From Clostridia bacterium (GTDB taxonomy: Bacteria > Bacillota > Clostridia > Oscillospirales > Acutalibacteraceae), in NCBI GenBank assembly GCA_017442225.1, contig JAFSAR010000023.1, positions 89,743-153,742 of the forward strand: a DNA stretch of 64,000 nucleotides. The letters are read 5' to 3'. Positions 43,833 to 53,178 of the stretch are shown one piece after another (the first letter of the stretch is position 1; every line of letters begins with the position of its first letter). Below the pieces are notes generated by a model. That model searched no databases. It was not told the origin of the DNA and saw only the letters and a list, made by a program, of their open reading frames with translations. The position numbers and the translations under genes are program-made.

Positions 43833-44504
43833 ATGACACAAAAGACAAATCTAAAAAAAATATCTGTCACAGCAATGTTGTGCGCGTTGGCATACATATG
43901 TATGTTCGTTTTTAAGTTTAAGGTTAGTTTTTTAACATTCGATTTTAAAGACGCTATACTTACTGTAATTGCTTTTTTGTATGGACCTATTTATGCGGTT
44001 GTATCGTCTTTTTTGGTAGCGTTTATAGAGTTTTTATCGGTAAGCGATACTGGTGTCTATGGACTTATAATGAATGCATTGTCAAGCGCGGTGTTCTCGG
44101 CTACGTGTGGCATAATTTACAAATACCGTCGCACACTTTTGGGGGCAATTTTTGCAAGCGTTGCGGCTGTACTTTCAATGACGGCGGTTATGCTGGTAGC
44201 GAATATATTTATAACGCCATTTTATATGGGCGTGGCGCGTGCCGATGTTGCCGCGATGATACCGTCACTGTTGTTGCCGTTTAACCTTATTAAAGGTATT
44301 GTGAATGCCGCTATAACTATGATAATTTATAAACCTATTACCACAGCACTAAAAAAAGTAGGCCTTTCAAATAATAAAACCGCTAAAACTGACTTAAAAA
44401 AGTTTATACCACTAGCACTGTCAGCGTTGTTGTTGCTTATAATTGCAGTTATTATAATTTTGTTTGCACTTGACGGTAATTTTGAAATAATAAGTAAAAA
44501 ATAA
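43833..44504 (+). CDS. ribU: ECF transporter S component, RibU-like (riboflavin)
   Basis: 223 residues. Six hydrophobic segments and the conserved ECF S-component N terminus TAMLCALAYICMFVF for docking to the EcfT helices; FKVSFLTFDFKDAILTVIAFLYGPIYAVVSSFLVAF near residue 30 matches RibU. The FMN riboswitch directly upstream fixes the substrate as riboflavin or FMN precursor by context. The C terminus carries an extra hydrophobic segment beyond the typical length. The ECF energising genes (ecfA, ecfA', ecfT) are elsewhere. The start at 43833 has GGGGGTGG as SD. Confidence 0.9.
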   Translation: MTQKTNLKKISVTAMLCALAYICMFVFKFKVSFLTFDFKDAILTVIAFLYGPIYAVVSSFLVAFIEFLSVSDTGVYGLIMNALSSAVFSATCGIIYKYRRTLLGAIFASVAAVLSMTAVMLVANIFITPFYMGVARADVAAMIPSLLLPFNLIKGIVNAAITMIIYKPITTALKKVGLSNNKTAKTDLKKFIPLALSALLLLIIAVIIILFALDGNFEIISKK

Positions 44505-44507
44505 CAG

Positions 44508-44537
44508 TTGACAAACAAGAAAAGTAGTAGTAAAATA
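44508..44537 (+). promoter_or_regulatory. Promoter of the S-box/met operon
   Basis: TTGACA (44508-44513), 18 bases, TAAAAT (44532-44537), beginning 4 bases after the RibU stop. Confidence 0.8.
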
Positions 44538-44564
44538 CTTACACGACAAATAAATATATAGTCC

Positions 44565-44699
44565 TTATCAAGAGTGACGGAGGGTACAGGCCCTGTGAAG
44601 TCCGGCAACCTGAGTTTTCAAGGTGCCAAATCCTGCGGATTATCCGAAAGATAAGATTTTTATAAGCCGTTTATCTTTTGGTAAGCGGCTTTGTTTTTT
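44565..44699 (+). promoter_or_regulatory. SAM-I riboswitch (S-box) with terminator
   Basis: CTTATCAAGAG (from 44565), GACGGAGGG, GGCCCTGTGAAGTCCGGCAACC and GGTGCCAAATCC are the S-box hallmarks; GATAAG (44650-44655) closes P1. The expression platform is a terminator: AAGCCGTTTA (44664-44673) with TAAGCGGCTT (44682-44691), then TGTTTTTT. SAM binding is expected to favour the terminator and repress metK-metY-metA. Confidence 0.95.
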
Positions 44700-44719
44700 A
44701 AAATTATGGAGGAATGAAT

Positions 44720-45907
44720 ATGTATAGAAAACTGTTTACTTCTGAATCGGTAAACGAAGGGCATCCTGATAAAGTGTGCGACCAAATTTCTGACGCTATA
44801 CTTGACGCAATGCTATCACAGGACAAGAATTCCCGAGTAGCGTGTGAAACCTTTTGTACCACCGACATTGTAAATGTAATGGGTGAAATCACCACAAACG
44901 CTAATGTTGATATAGAGGCTGTAGTTCGAGAGGTTTTGTGTGATATAGGTTATAACAACAAGGAAGAGGCTTGTTTCGACGGCAAAACCTGTAAGGTAAT
45001 CGTAAATCTTGATAAGCAATCTCCCGATATTGCGCTTGGTGTTGACAATTCGCTTGAGCTTAAAGACGGCGAAGAGGATAAATACAATCAGCACGGAGCA
45101 GGCGACCAAGGAATGATGTTTGGCTACGCTTGTGATGAAACTCCCGAGCTTATGCCACTTAGTATTTCTTTGGCGCACAAAATGTCATACAAGCTTACTT
45201 GTGTTCGTAAGTCAGGAGAGCTTACATATCTACGCCCCGACGGCAAAACACAAGTTACTATCGAATATGGTGAAGATGGTAAACCCGTTCGTGTTGATAC
45301 AGTGGTTGTATCTACTCAGCACAGCGCCGATATCGACCTTGACACACTTCGCGCTGATATTTTGGAAAAGGTAATCAAGCCTATTATTCCGTCAAATCTT
45401 ATGGATGCTGACACAAAAATATTTATCAATCCTACAGGTCGCTTTGTAATTGGCGGACCACAGGGCGATACTGGTCTGACGGGTAGAAAGATTATTGTTG
45501 ATACATACGGCGGTATGGCTCGTCACGGCGGCGGCGCGTTCTCGGGCAAGGATCCGACAAAGGTTGATAGAAGTGCCGCGTATGCCGCGCGTTACGTCGC
45601 TAAAAACATTGTTGCGGCTGGTATTGCAAGCAAATGCGAGGTACAAATTGCATATGCGATCGGTGTGGCACGTCCTGTATCAATTATGGTTGATACCTTT
45701 GGCACGGGTAAATTTGATGACTTAGTAATTGCAGACGCAGTGCAAAAGGTGTTTGACCTTCGCCCCGCCGCAATTATAGATAAATTGGATTTAAGAAGAC
45801 CTATTTATCGAAAAACATCAAACTACGGTCACTTAGGTCGCGAGGATGCTGATTTTACCTGGGAAAAGACCGATAAAACCGAAGAATTAAAGGCAATACT
45901 TGGCTAA
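44720..45907 (+). CDS. metK: S-adenosylmethionine synthetase
   Basis: 395 residues, normal length. [25 protein letters not shown] near residue 6, the adenine/PPi-binding blocks, [12 protein letters not shown] near 118, the glycine-rich [22 protein letters not shown] near 270. Makes SAM from ATP and methionine. The frame begins at 44714, but GGAGG is spaced for the ATG at 44720. It is the first gene under the S-box, so product SAM represses its own synthesis. Confidence 0.98.
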   Translation: MYRKLFTSESVNEGHPDKVCDQISDAILDAMLSQDKNSRVACETFCTTDIVNVMGEITTNANVDIEAVVREVLCDIGYNNKEEACFDGKTCKVIVNLDKQSPDIALGVDNSLELKDGEEDKYNQHGAGDQGMMFGYACDETPELMPLSISLAHKMSYKLTCVRKSGELTYLRPDGKTQVTIEYGEDGKPVRVDTVVVSTQHSADIDLDTLRADILEKVIKPIIPSNLMDADTKIFINPTGRFVIGGPQGDTGLTGRKIIVDTYGGMARHGGGAFSGKDPTKVDRSAAYAARYVAKNIVAAGIASKCEVQIAYAIGVARPVSIMVDTFGTGKFDDLVIADAVQKVFDLRPAAIIDKLDLRRPIYRKTSNYGHLGREDADFTWEKTDKTEELKAILG

Positions 45908-45931
45908 TACAATATAATGGAGGAACAAAAA

Positions 45932-47215
45932 ATGAGTAATTATAATATAGAAACAAAATGTGTTCAGGGTGGTTACACCCCAGGAAACGGCGAGCCACGT
46001 CAGATACCCATTGTTCAAAGCACAACATTTAAGTACGCTACAAGTGAAGATATGGGTAAGCTTTTTGACCTTGAGGCATCGGGATATTTTTATACCCGTC
46101 TGCAAAACCCTACAAACGACTCTGTAGCCGCAAAAATTTGTGAAATGGAGGGTGGCACTGCCGCTATGCTTACTTCCAGCGGTCAGGCGGCATCGTTCTA
46201 TTCAATATTTAATATTGCGTCCTGCGGTGATCACATTGTATCATCATCTACAATTTACGGTGGAACGTATAATCTTTTTGCAGTTACAATGAAGCGTATG
46301 GGAATAGATTTTACGTTTGTAAATCCTGATTGCTCTGACGAGGAATTAGAAGCGGCTTTTCGTCCAAATACAAAAGCAGTTTTTGGTGAAACTATAGCAA
46401 ATCCCGCCCTTACTGTTCTTGATATAGAACGTTTTGCAAATGCTGCGCACGCGCACGGCGTACCGCTTATTATTGACAACACCTTTGCTACACCTGTAAA
46501 TTGCCGTCCTTTCGAATGGGGCGCAGACATTGTAACACACTCTACAACCAAGTATATGGACGGCCACGGCGCCGGTGTTGGCGGCTGTATTGTTGACAGC
46601 GGTAAATTCGACTGGACCAAATACCCCGACAAATTCCCGGGCCTTTGCACACCCGATGAGAGTTATCACGGTGTAACCTATACCGAGAGATTCGGCCTTG
46701 AGGGCGCATTTATTACTAAGGCTACCGCACAGCTTATGCGTGATTTTGGTTCTATTCAGTCGCCACAAAACGCTTTTCTTTTAAACCTCGGTCTTGAGAG
46801 TTTGCATCTTCGTATGAAAAAGCACTGCGAAAACGGTTTGGCAGTAGCAAAATTTCTTAAAAATGATGACCGCATCGCTTGGGTAACATACCCGAATCTT
46901 GAGGGTGATAAGTATTACGATTTAGCCTGCAAGTATCTTGCAAACGGCGGTTGCGGTGTTGTAAGCTTTGGTGTAAAGGGTGGCAGAAAAGCGGCAGAAA
47001 GCTTTATGAAAAATTTGCGCCTTGCCGCAATCGAAACCCACGTTGCCGATGCGCGTAGTTGCTGCTTGCATCCTGCAAGCGCTACACACCGTCAGATGAA
47101 TGACGCCGAGCTTGAAGCGGCTGGTATTTCGGCTGACCTCGTTCGTTTTTCTTGCGGTATTGAGAGTGCCGACGACCTTATTGCCGATATAAAACAAGCG
47201 CTTGACAACATTTAA
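45932..47215 (+). CDS. metY: O-acetylhomoserine sulfhydrylase (MetY type)
   Basis: 427 residues, in the long gamma-family PLP enzyme class. N-terminal TKCVQGGYTPGNGEPRQIPIVQSTTFKY; SSGQAASFYSIFNIASCGDHIV near residue 87; PLP-Lys in THSTTKYMDGHGAGVGG near 200; the C-terminal CGIESADDLIADIKQAL. Converts O-acetylhomoserine and sulfide to homocysteine. The upstream ATG at 45917 overlaps the GGAGG, so the ATG at 45932 is used. Between metK and metA, it fits a direct-sulfhydrylation methionine route. Confidence 0.93.
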   Translation: MSNYNIETKCVQGGYTPGNGEPRQIPIVQSTTFKYATSEDMGKLFDLEASGYFYTRLQNPTNDSVAAKICEMEGGTAAMLTSSGQAASFYSIFNIASCGDHIVSSSTIYGGTYNLFAVTMKRMGIDFTFVNPDCSDEELEAAFRPNTKAVFGETIANPALTVLDIERFANAAHAHGVPLIIDNTFATPVNCRPFEWGADIVTHSTTKYMDGHGAGVGGCIVDSGKFDWTKYPDKFPGLCTPDESYHGVTYTERFGLEGAFITKATAQLMRDFGSIQSPQNAFLLNLGLESLHLRMKKHCENGLAVAKFLKNDDRIAWVTYPNLEGDKYYDLACKYLANGGCGVVSFGVKGGRKAAESFMKNLRLAAIETHVADARSCCLHPASATHRQMNDAELEAAGISADLVRFSCGIESADDLIADIKQALDNI

Positions 47216-47242
47216 TCAAATAAATTTATAAGGAGCATAACA

Positions 47243-48163
47243 ATGCCCATTAAAATACCAAACGATCTACCTGCGGTAAAAATTTTAAACGATGAAAATA
47301 TTTTTGTAATGACCGAAACTCGCGCCATTACACAGGATATTCGACCGCTTAAAATACTATTGCTTAACCTGATGCCCAAAAAAATTGAAACCGAAACCCA
47401 GTTGTCACGGCTTTTGGGTAATTCGCCGCTTCAGGTGGATTTTGAGTTTATACACACCAAGAGCCACGTATCAAAAAATACGTCAGCCGAGCATCTTTTT
47501 ACCTTTTATAAAACCTTTGACGATATAAAGCACAAAACCTTTGACGGTATGATTATTACAGGCGCCCCTGTAGAGCAAATGCCCTTTGAAGAAGTGGAAT
47601 ATTGGGATGAACTGTGTGAAATAATGGAATGGACCAAAACTCACGTTCATAGTACCTTCCATATTTGTTGGGGTGCTCAAGCGGCACTTTACTATCATTA
47701 TGGAATAGATAAATATGCGTTGCCCGAAAAGCTTTTTGGTATTTTTCCACACAAGGTGGATTATAAAAAATCAATACTTTTCAGAGGCTTTGATGATGTA
47801 TTTATGGTGCCGCAATCACGTCATACAACCATAAAGACCGAGGATGTCAAGGCGGTGCCCGAGCTTAAAATTCTGGCATCAAGTGAGCGTTGTGGTATTT
47901 ATGCCATAGCGACCGAGGGCGGAAAGCAAATATTTATAACGGGGCACAGCGAGTATGATGCTAACACCCTTAAAAACGAGTATTTACGTGATGTTTCGGC
48001 AGGGCTGAATATAAAAGTGCCAGAGAATTATTTTCCTGACGACAACCCCCAAAACCCACCCCTTGTTACTTGGCGCTCGCACGCAAACTTGCTTTATAGC
48101 AACTGGCTTAACTATTTTGTATATCAGACTACACCGTATGATATAGAACAGATTAATAAATAA
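47243..48163 (+). CDS. metA: Homoserine O-acetyltransferase (MetA family)
   Basis: 306 residues. [14 protein letters not shown] at the start, [27 protein letters not shown] near residue 45, the nucleophile Cys in [13 protein letters not shown] near 137, [17 protein letters not shown] near 235. The MetA position that decides acyl donor is Glu here (GAPVEQMPF; Gly in E. coli), which in characterised enzymes specifies acetyl-CoA over succinyl-CoA, and the adjacent gene is an O-acetylhomoserine sulfhydrylase. SD AAGGAG precedes the ATG. Confidence 0.95.
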   Translation: MPIKIPNDLPAVKILNDENIFVMTETRAITQDIRPLKILLLNLMPKKIETETQLSRLLGNSPLQVDFEFIHTKSHVSKNTSAEHLFTFYKTFDDIKHKTFDGMIITGAPVEQMPFEEVEYWDELCEIMEWTKTHVHSTFHICWGAQAALYYHYGIDKYALPEKLFGIFPHKVDYKKSILFRGFDDVFMVPQSRHTTIKTEDVKAVPELKILASSERCGIYAIATEGGKQIFITGHSEYDANTLKNEYLRDVSAGLNIKVPENYFPDDNPQNPPLVTWRSHANLLYSNWLNYFVYQTTPYDIEQINK

Positions 48164-48201
48164 AACAAATGCCTTGAGAAATTTCTCAAGGCATTTGTTT
48201 T
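48163..48201. terminator. Bidirectional terminator, met operon and SGNH gene
   Basis: A perfectly symmetrical hairpin (AAACAAATGCCTTGAGAAA with TTTCTCAAGGCATTTGTTT) is bounded by T-rich sequence on both sides. It lies between metA (+) and the convergent SGNH hydrolase (-), whose stop codon sits in its last bases. Confidence 0.85.
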
Positions 48202-49111
48202 ATTTGTTTAATACATTTTTTGCGTACAACTCATCTATAGCTTTAAATATTTCGTTTTGATGTGGTTTAAGACGGATATAATTGGTTGCGATTTCTATCA
48301 TTCGTGGAATCACATCAGTGCGAGTGCGTACATACTCTTCGGCAATCTTGAGTTTTTCTTCCAAAGGTAGAGAATAATCACGCACAACCATCAATTCGCC
48401 GCTGAAAATTTCAACCCTTTCGGCAACCTTATCGCACCAATCCTTAAGATAATCGGGTGGTGTGGCGCGTTCTTCTCCTGCGTCTAAGCCTTGTTGCGCC
48501 AAGAAATATTTTCCCATAACATAGTAGCCGTGATTGTTTGGGTGAATATGATCGGCGGTGTAAAGTAGGTCGGTTTGCATTTCTCTGCCAAAATATTCGG
48601 CATAATCACAAAGAGGCAACCCCTTTTCTTTTGCTATTTTGCGCACCTCTTCAGCGTAGGCAAGCAGTAGCGCATAGCCGCCCACAAGCGCAGGCGTGTC
48701 GCTTTCGTGATATTCGTCATAAGGCGGAGGTGTACAAAGCGTAACCTCTATGCCGCGCTCTATTAAAGCATCACACAGTCGTCGCAGATTAACCTTGAAA
48801 TTTTCAAATGCCGTTGCCAAACGGTCGTAGCGTTCTGCTGTACGCGGAAGCGACAAAGCATCACGGGAGGAATCATTTACCCCGAACCCAATTACTGCAT
48901 GGGTAGGATTGTGTATAAGTGTGTCATCTTCGAGATACAATAGCGCCGATGCGGCAGTACCGCCTGCAACGCCACAGTTAAAAAATTCTATGTTTGCATC
49001 TGGAAAATTATTTTTATAGCAATCAACAGTCATCCATTGAACAGTATTTTGCGCGGTGAGGCTGTCGCCAATAAAGCAAACGCGAGCGCCAGAAGGAAAA
49101 TTTTTTAACAT
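48200..49111 (-). CDS. SGNH/GDSL-family hydrolase
   Basis: 303 residues. All four family blocks are visible: block I FIGDSLTAQ near residue 13 (Ser nucleophile), block II Gly in NCGVAGGTAA near 44, block III GFGVNDSS near 74 (oxyanion Asn) and block V DHIHPNNHGY near 184 (catalytic Asp/His). These esterases act on acetylated carbohydrates, lipids or peptidoglycan. No signal peptide is seen. It lies 18 bases downstream of the sortase in a minus-strand unit with serS. Confidence 0.9.
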   Translation of the reverse strand: MLKNFPSGARVCFIGDSLTAQNTVQWMTVDCYKNNFPDANIEFFNCGVAGGTAASALLYLEDDTLIHNPTHAVIGFGVNDSSRDALSLPRTAERYDRLATAFENFKVNLRRLCDALIERGIEVTLCTPPPYDEYHESDTPALVGGYALLLAYAEEVRKIAKEKGLPLCDYAEYFGREMQTDLLYTADHIHPNNHGYYVMGKYFLAQQGLDAGEERATPPDYLKDWCDKVAERVEIFSGELMVVRDYSLPLEEKLKIAEEYVRTRTDVIPRMIEIATNYIRLKPHQNEIFKAIDELYAKNVLNK

Positions 49112-49128
49112 TTAAATCACTCCGTCTA

Positions 49129-49944
49129 TTATTTATAGGTTTGTGTATCGCTTACCAATCTTCCTATGACTAAATAACGCTCAGAGTCGTTTGATGTACA
49201 AGTGCTGAGGGTAATGATTTTATCATCGGTATCAAGTGTTGCGCCCTCTAAAACCTGCTTTGTAAAAGAAGTCGGGTTTACACATTCGTCAAAAAATTCC
49301 TGACGTTCGTTTTCAACGTCAAAGTTAAAGGAGTTCAAAATGTGTCTGTCGTCATAAACAAAGGCTGAAATGACTTCATACTCTAAAATATGACCTGGTG
49401 TGTAGACGAATATTGTGCGATGTTCGTCGAAAAACTCTTTATTACAAAACTGTTTTCCGCTGCCGTCATACAGCTTGCCAAACATTGATCCGTTGTTCAT
49501 ATTGTGGCCGTATATCAGGGTGTTGGGGTCATCGAACAGCTTACTGTTAAGCTTCTGGATATAAATTTCACCGTAGCGGTCGCTTTTCCCGTCTTTGTTG
49601 TGGTCGAGATAGAAATTATCGTCAGCCTCTGCGGCGCTCTGGTAAATCGGGTAGTCGATCTGTTCAATACCGGGAATCTGAATCCAAGCGCAAACGTCGG
49701 GATAGTCAGCCTGAATAGCATCAAAATCTATTGGGTTTGCGGGCAATGCGGTTGAAACGGTAGATGTTGTACTGTTCTTATAGCCGCCCATATCTTCTTT
49801 TTTGCCAAAGAAGCTGATACAGAATGTAATTATTGACGCGAGCAATAAAGCCGCGGCAATTGCCATCATAATATAGTATGCAATCTTTTTGGACTTATTA
49901 TTGGCGGGCTTTGGGTCCGAGTGTTTAGGGGTATATTCTTCCAT
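49129..49944 (-). CDS. srtB: Class B sortase
   Basis: 271 residues: cytoplasmic tail, one membrane anchor (residues 24-46), then the sortase barrel with PIYQS and FYLDHN segments, catalytic His in LIYGHNMNNGSMFG near residue 144, nucleophile Cys in IITLSTCTSNDSERYLVIGRL near 244 and the downstream Arg. The spacing is of the SrtB (DUF/TIGR03064) type. Class B sortases anchor haem-uptake or pilin-like proteins, or build pili, by linking a sorting motif (NPQTN-like) to the wall. No LPxTG/NPxTG-type substrate lies in the window. It follows serS by 21 bases. Confidence 0.92.
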   Translation of the reverse strand: MEEYTPKHSDPKPANNKSKKIAYYIMMAIAAALLLASIITFCISFFGKKEDMGGYKNSTTSTVSTALPANPIDFDAIQADYPDVCAWIQIPGIEQIDYPIYQSAAEADDNFYLDHNKDGKSDRYGEIYIQKLNSKLFDDPNTLIYGHNMNNGSMFGKLYDGSGKQFCNKEFFDEHRTIFVYTPGHILEYEVISAFVYDDRHILNSFNFDVENERQEFFDECVNPTSFTKQVLEGATLDTDDKIITLSTCTSNDSERYLVIGRLVSDTQTYK

Positions 49945-49965
49945 AATGTCACCTCAAGTATTTTT

Positions 49966-51276
49966 TTAGCCGTTATATTTGTTAATGGCTTTAATTTCAG
50001 TCTTGCCGCCCATATAGGCTCTAAGCGCGGCAGGGATTTTAACGGTGTAGTATTCGCCGTCAAATGTAAGATTGTTTTCAAGAAATGCAATAAGCATACG
50101 CGGAGGCGCTACAACAGTGTTGTTGAGCGTGTGGGCAAGATACTTTTTGCCGTCTTCACCTTTCACACGAATACCAAGTCGGCGCGCCTGCGCATCGCCA
50201 AGGTTAGAGCAGGAACAAACCTCGAAATATTTTTGCTGCTTGGGACTCCACGCCTCAACATCATAGGATTTAACCTTTAAGTCGGCGAGATCACCGGTAC
50301 AGCACTCAAGTGTGCGAACAGGTATATCAAGACTGCGGAAAAGCTCTACCGAGTAACTCCACATTTTATTAAACCATTCCATACTTTCTTCAGGCTTGCA
50401 AACAACAATCATTTCTTGCTTTTCAAACTGATGTATGCGGTATATACCACGCTCTTCAATACCGTGCGCACCCTTCTCTTTGCGGAAACAGGGTGAATAG
50501 CTTGTAAGAGTTAAAGGCAACTGCTCTTCGGGGGTGATGGTGTCAATAAACTTGCCAATCATCGAGTGCTCTGATGTACCAATAAGGTAAAGGTCTTCAC
50601 CTTCTATTTTATACATCATAGCGTCCATTTCTTCAAAGCTCATAACACCCGATACAACATTGCTTCTGATCATAAAGGGCGGTATGCAATAGGTAAAGCC
50701 CTTGTCAATCATAAAGTCACGCGCATAGGCTGTAACTGCTGAATGCAGACGCGCAATATCGCCCATAAGATAATAAAAGCCTTCGCCTGCTACTCTACCT
50801 GCGGCCTCTTTGTCAATACCGTTAAACAGAGCCATAATATCGGTGTGATAGGGGATTTCAAAATCGGGCGTAGATTTTTCTCCGTATTGTGTTACCTCAA
50901 CATTTTCGCTGTCATCGCGACCTACGGGTACGCTGTCATCTACAATGTTTGGAATTTTCATCTGTATATCGCGAACCTTTATCTCAAGCTCAGCCTCTTT
51001 TTCTTCGAGCGCCTTTAATTCCTCAGCTTGCTGAGTTACGAGTTTTTTGGTTTCTTCAGCCTCATCGCGTTTACCCTGTGCCATAAGCATACCGATTTGC
51101 TTGCTTATCTTGTTGCGATTAGCACGAAGCTCGTTTGCGCGTTGGTTTGCATCTTTTTTTTCATTATAAAGAGCAATAACCTCGTCCACGAGCGGCAATT
51201 TAGAATCTTTAAACTTTTTCTTGATATTTTCCTTAACAAGTTCGGGATTTTCACATATAAATTTAATGTCAAGCAT
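49966..51276 (-). CDS. serS: Seryl-tRNA synthetase
   Basis: 436 residues, full-length bacterial type. The N-terminal coiled-coil arm that contacts the tRNA-Ser long variable arm is at about residues 25-105 (IALYNEKKDANQRANELR, KQIGMLMAQGKRDEAEETKK). The class II catalytic core has motif 2 FRKEKGAHGIEERGIYRIHQFEKQEM near residue 264 and motif 3 NTVVAPPRMLIAFLEN near 390. Attaches serine to tRNA-Ser and tRNA-Sec. SD GGAGG precedes the ATG. A single-gene T-box is not seen in the short leader. Confidence 0.97.
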   Translation of the reverse strand: MLDIKFICENPELVKENIKKKFKDSKLPLVDEVIALYNEKKDANQRANELRANRNKISKQIGMLMAQGKRDEAEETKKLVTQQAEELKALEEKEAELEIKVRDIQMKIPNIVDDSVPVGRDDSENVEVTQYGEKSTPDFEIPYHTDIMALFNGIDKEAAGRVAGEGFYYLMGDIARLHSAVTAYARDFMIDKGFTYCIPPFMIRSNVVSGVMSFEEMDAMMYKIEGEDLYLIGTSEHSMIGKFIDTITPEEQLPLTLTSYSPCFRKEKGAHGIEERGIYRIHQFEKQEMIVVCKPEESMEWFNKMWSYSVELFRSLDIPVRTLECCTGDLADLKVKSYDVEAWSPKQQKYFEVCSCSNLGDAQARRLGIRVKGEDGKKYLAHTLNNTVVAPPRMLIAFLENNLTFDGEYYTVKIPAALRAYMGGKTEIKAINKYNG

Positions 51277-51310
51277 TTTGTTTCCTCCAAGGGATATTAT
51301 CGTATTTTAT

Positions 51311-51339
51311 AGTATAACATATATATTTATGTATGTCAA
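51311..51339 (-). promoter_or_regulatory. Promoter of serS
   Basis: On the minus strand TTGACA (51334-51339), 17 bases, TATACT (51311-51316), 35 bases before the serS ATG. Confidence 0.8.
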
Positions 51340-51385
51340 AGGGAATAGAGGTGAATTTTTTGTTAAAAATATTATGGGTGATAAT

Positions 51386-51616
51386 ATGAAGGATAAGAAT
51401 AAAAGGCAACAAAATGTACCAACACAAATACCTGCAAACAATGTGGTGTCGCAACCTGAAACGGTGTATGAGCTTATAAACAAATACGGCACTTATGAAA
51501 TCCAGCCCACTTGTGACAGCGATAACGATTTTCCAAAAATTGCGCAAGGACTACCACGACAGGAAAACCGTAAGGTTGTTGATAAAGACTGGGACGGATA
51601 TAAAAAGAAAGAATAA
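51386..51616 (+). CDS. Small hydrophilic protein of unknown function
   Basis: 76 residues from the ATG at 51386 behind GGGTGAT; the frame is open further upstream, but that stretch crosses the serS promoter. The sequence is charged and Asn/Gln-rich (KDKNKRQQNVPTQIP, then VYELINKYGTYEIQPTCDSDNDFPKIAQGLP, ending KDWDGYKKKE), with no membrane segment and one Cys. I do not recognise a family. It is followed at once by a bidirectional terminator shared with rnpB. A real small gene is plausible given SD, start and terminator. Confidence 0.55.
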   Translation: MKDKNKRQQNVPTQIPANNVVSQPETVYELINKYGTYEIQPTCDSDNDFPKIAQGLPRQENRKVVDKDWDGYKKKE

Positions 51617-51643
51617 AAAAAGACCGCATAGGCGGTCTTTTTT
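51615..51643. terminator. Bidirectional terminator, rnpB and the small ORF
   Basis: AAAAAAAGACCGC (51615-51627) with GCGGTCTTTTTT (51632-51643); T-tracts in both directions. Confidence 0.9.
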
Positions 51644-51972
51644 GCGACTTGGTCTATAAGCCGAGTTCTGTCGTGCGCGGTCATCTATCTCGACGTGTAG
51701 TCACCTACACGCTCAAGCCGCTTTTCGTGGCACGTCGGGCAAACGTATCGCCACAGTCAGCGTTGCTCCAAATAGGGTTTACAGTACCAATGTGTCTCCA
51801 CTTGGTAGGTGAGCTCTTACCTCGCCTTTCCACCCTTACCGCATAAGCGGCGGTATATCTCTGTTGCACTTTCCCTAAGGTCACCCTCGGCAGCCGTTAG
51901 CTGTTATTCTGCCCTGTGGGGCTCGGACTTTCCTCACATAAAAATTATGCGCAACCGCGTAACCAACTCGCA
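51643..51972 (-). ncRNA. rnpB: RNase P RNA, class A
   Basis: On the minus strand the conserved core is present: GAGGAAAGTCCGAGCCCC (near 51918-51935), GGCAGAATAACAG, AGGGTGACC/AGGGAAAGTGCAACAGAGA, GGTAAGGGTGGAAAGGCG and, at the 3' end, AACTCGGCTTATAGACC. P1 is formed by TGCGAGTTGG (5' end near 51972) with CCAAGTCGCA (3' end near 51643). The RNA is the catalytic subunit of RNase P, which matures the 5' ends of tRNAs. Confidence 0.97.
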
Positions 51973-52068
51973 CGGATATTTTAACACAAAAACACTTCAG
52001 TGTCAAAACTTTTAAATCGTGAATAGTATATAAAAGAAAAAATTATCAGTTTTAGGTGGTTTTAGGGT

Positions 52069-53154
52069 ATGGAAAACAAATTTTTAAAATATTTTTTAGC
52101 GGCTAATTCTGCAGAAGGTTTTGAGTCGTATTTTTGTGACAACTATGATTACAATGACGGTTGGCGCGCTTACATAATAAAAGGCGGTCCAGGCACAGGT
52201 AAATCATCTTTTATGAAATATGTTGTTGTAAAAGCTGTAGAAAAGGGCTTGTGTGTGGAGCTTTGCCCTTGCTCGTCAGACCCCGACAGCCTTGACGGTG
52301 TAATTATAAAGGAGATTAAAACTATCATTTTAGACGGAACAGCTCCACACGTGGTAGAACCAAAGTACGCAGGGGTTTGCGAAGAAATTATAAATTTGGG
52401 GCAGTTTTGGAACGGCGAACTGCTACGAGAAAGAGCGAATGAAATAATAAACGCAACCACCCAAAATAAAAAATTGCACAAGACTGCCGCGGCATATATA
52501 TCGGCGGCAGGGGAGCTTGTTTATGATAATTATAAACTGTCAAAGCAATTTATAAATAAGCAAAAATGTGAAAATTTCGCCCTTAATTTTGCGCCTTCGT
52601 TACTGCCTAAAAAGATGAGCTTTAAACCTAAAGAATGGGTGCGATTTATAGGTGGTGTTACCCCAAAGGGTGTTGTAGCATTTAAAAGCACTGTAGAGGA
52701 TTTTTATGAAAATATAGTTGTAATTGATGATAAATACGGCGCGGTTGCAAATATTATAATGCAAAAAATACGTGAGCTGGCACTTTTGCGCGGATATGAA
52801 ATTATAACGCTGAAAAACCCATTTTTACCGTCAAAAATCATAGACCATATACTAATTCCCGAACTATCACTTGCGATAGTCCGTGAGTATGAATATATAA
52901 AATTTGGCGAACAGCACCGCCGCATACACGCGCGCAGATTTACTGATGTAAACATTTTGCGCGAGTGTCGAAATCGCCTGACCTATAACCGCAGACTTGC
53001 AAGGGAATTGTTTTTAGGCGCTATAGAAACGTTGGGCAAAGCCAAAGCAGTCCACGACGAGTTGGAAAAGTATTATATAGACGCTATGGATTTTCACGCG
53101 CTTACACTCTTTGCTCAAAAAAAGACAGAAGAAATACTAAAAATAAAACCTTGA
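52069..53154 (+). CDS. P-loop ATPase-like protein, PRK06851 family
   Basis: 361 residues. The Walker A motif GGPGTGKSSFMKYV is near residue 39. A later VRFIGGVTPKGVVAFKSTVEDFYENIVVIDDKYGAVANIIMQKI (near 189) looks like a second nucleotide-binding-like half, giving a duplicated architecture that I recognise from the PRK06851 group found in spore-forming Firmicutes. The protein is soluble and its function is not established. SD GGTGG-like sequence precedes the ATG. It stands alone between rnpB and the asnA gene. Confidence 0.8.
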   Translation: MENKFLKYFLAANSAEGFESYFCDNYDYNDGWRAYIIKGGPGTGKSSFMKYVVVKAVEKGLCVELCPCSSDPDSLDGVIIKEIKTIILDGTAPHVVEPKYAGVCEEIINLGQFWNGELLRERANEIINATTQNKKLHKTAAAYISAAGELVYDNYKLSKQFINKQKCENFALNFAPSLLPKKMSFKPKEWVRFIGGVTPKGVVAFKSTVEDFYENIVVIDDKYGAVANIIMQKIRELALLRGYEIITLKNPFLPSKIIDHILIPELSLAIVREYEYIKFGEQHRRIHARRFTDVNILRECRNRLTYNRRLARELFLGAIETLGKAKAVHDELEKYYIDAMDFHALTLFAQKKTEEILKIKP

Positions 53155-53176
53155 GTCTGCGACTCAAGGTTTTATT
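53145..53176. terminator. Bidirectional terminator between the P-loop gene and asnA
   Basis: AAAACCTTGAGTC (53145-53157), TGC loop, GACTCAAGGTTTT (53161-53173), followed by ATTTTTT. Confidence 0.88.
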
Positions 53177-53178
53177 TT

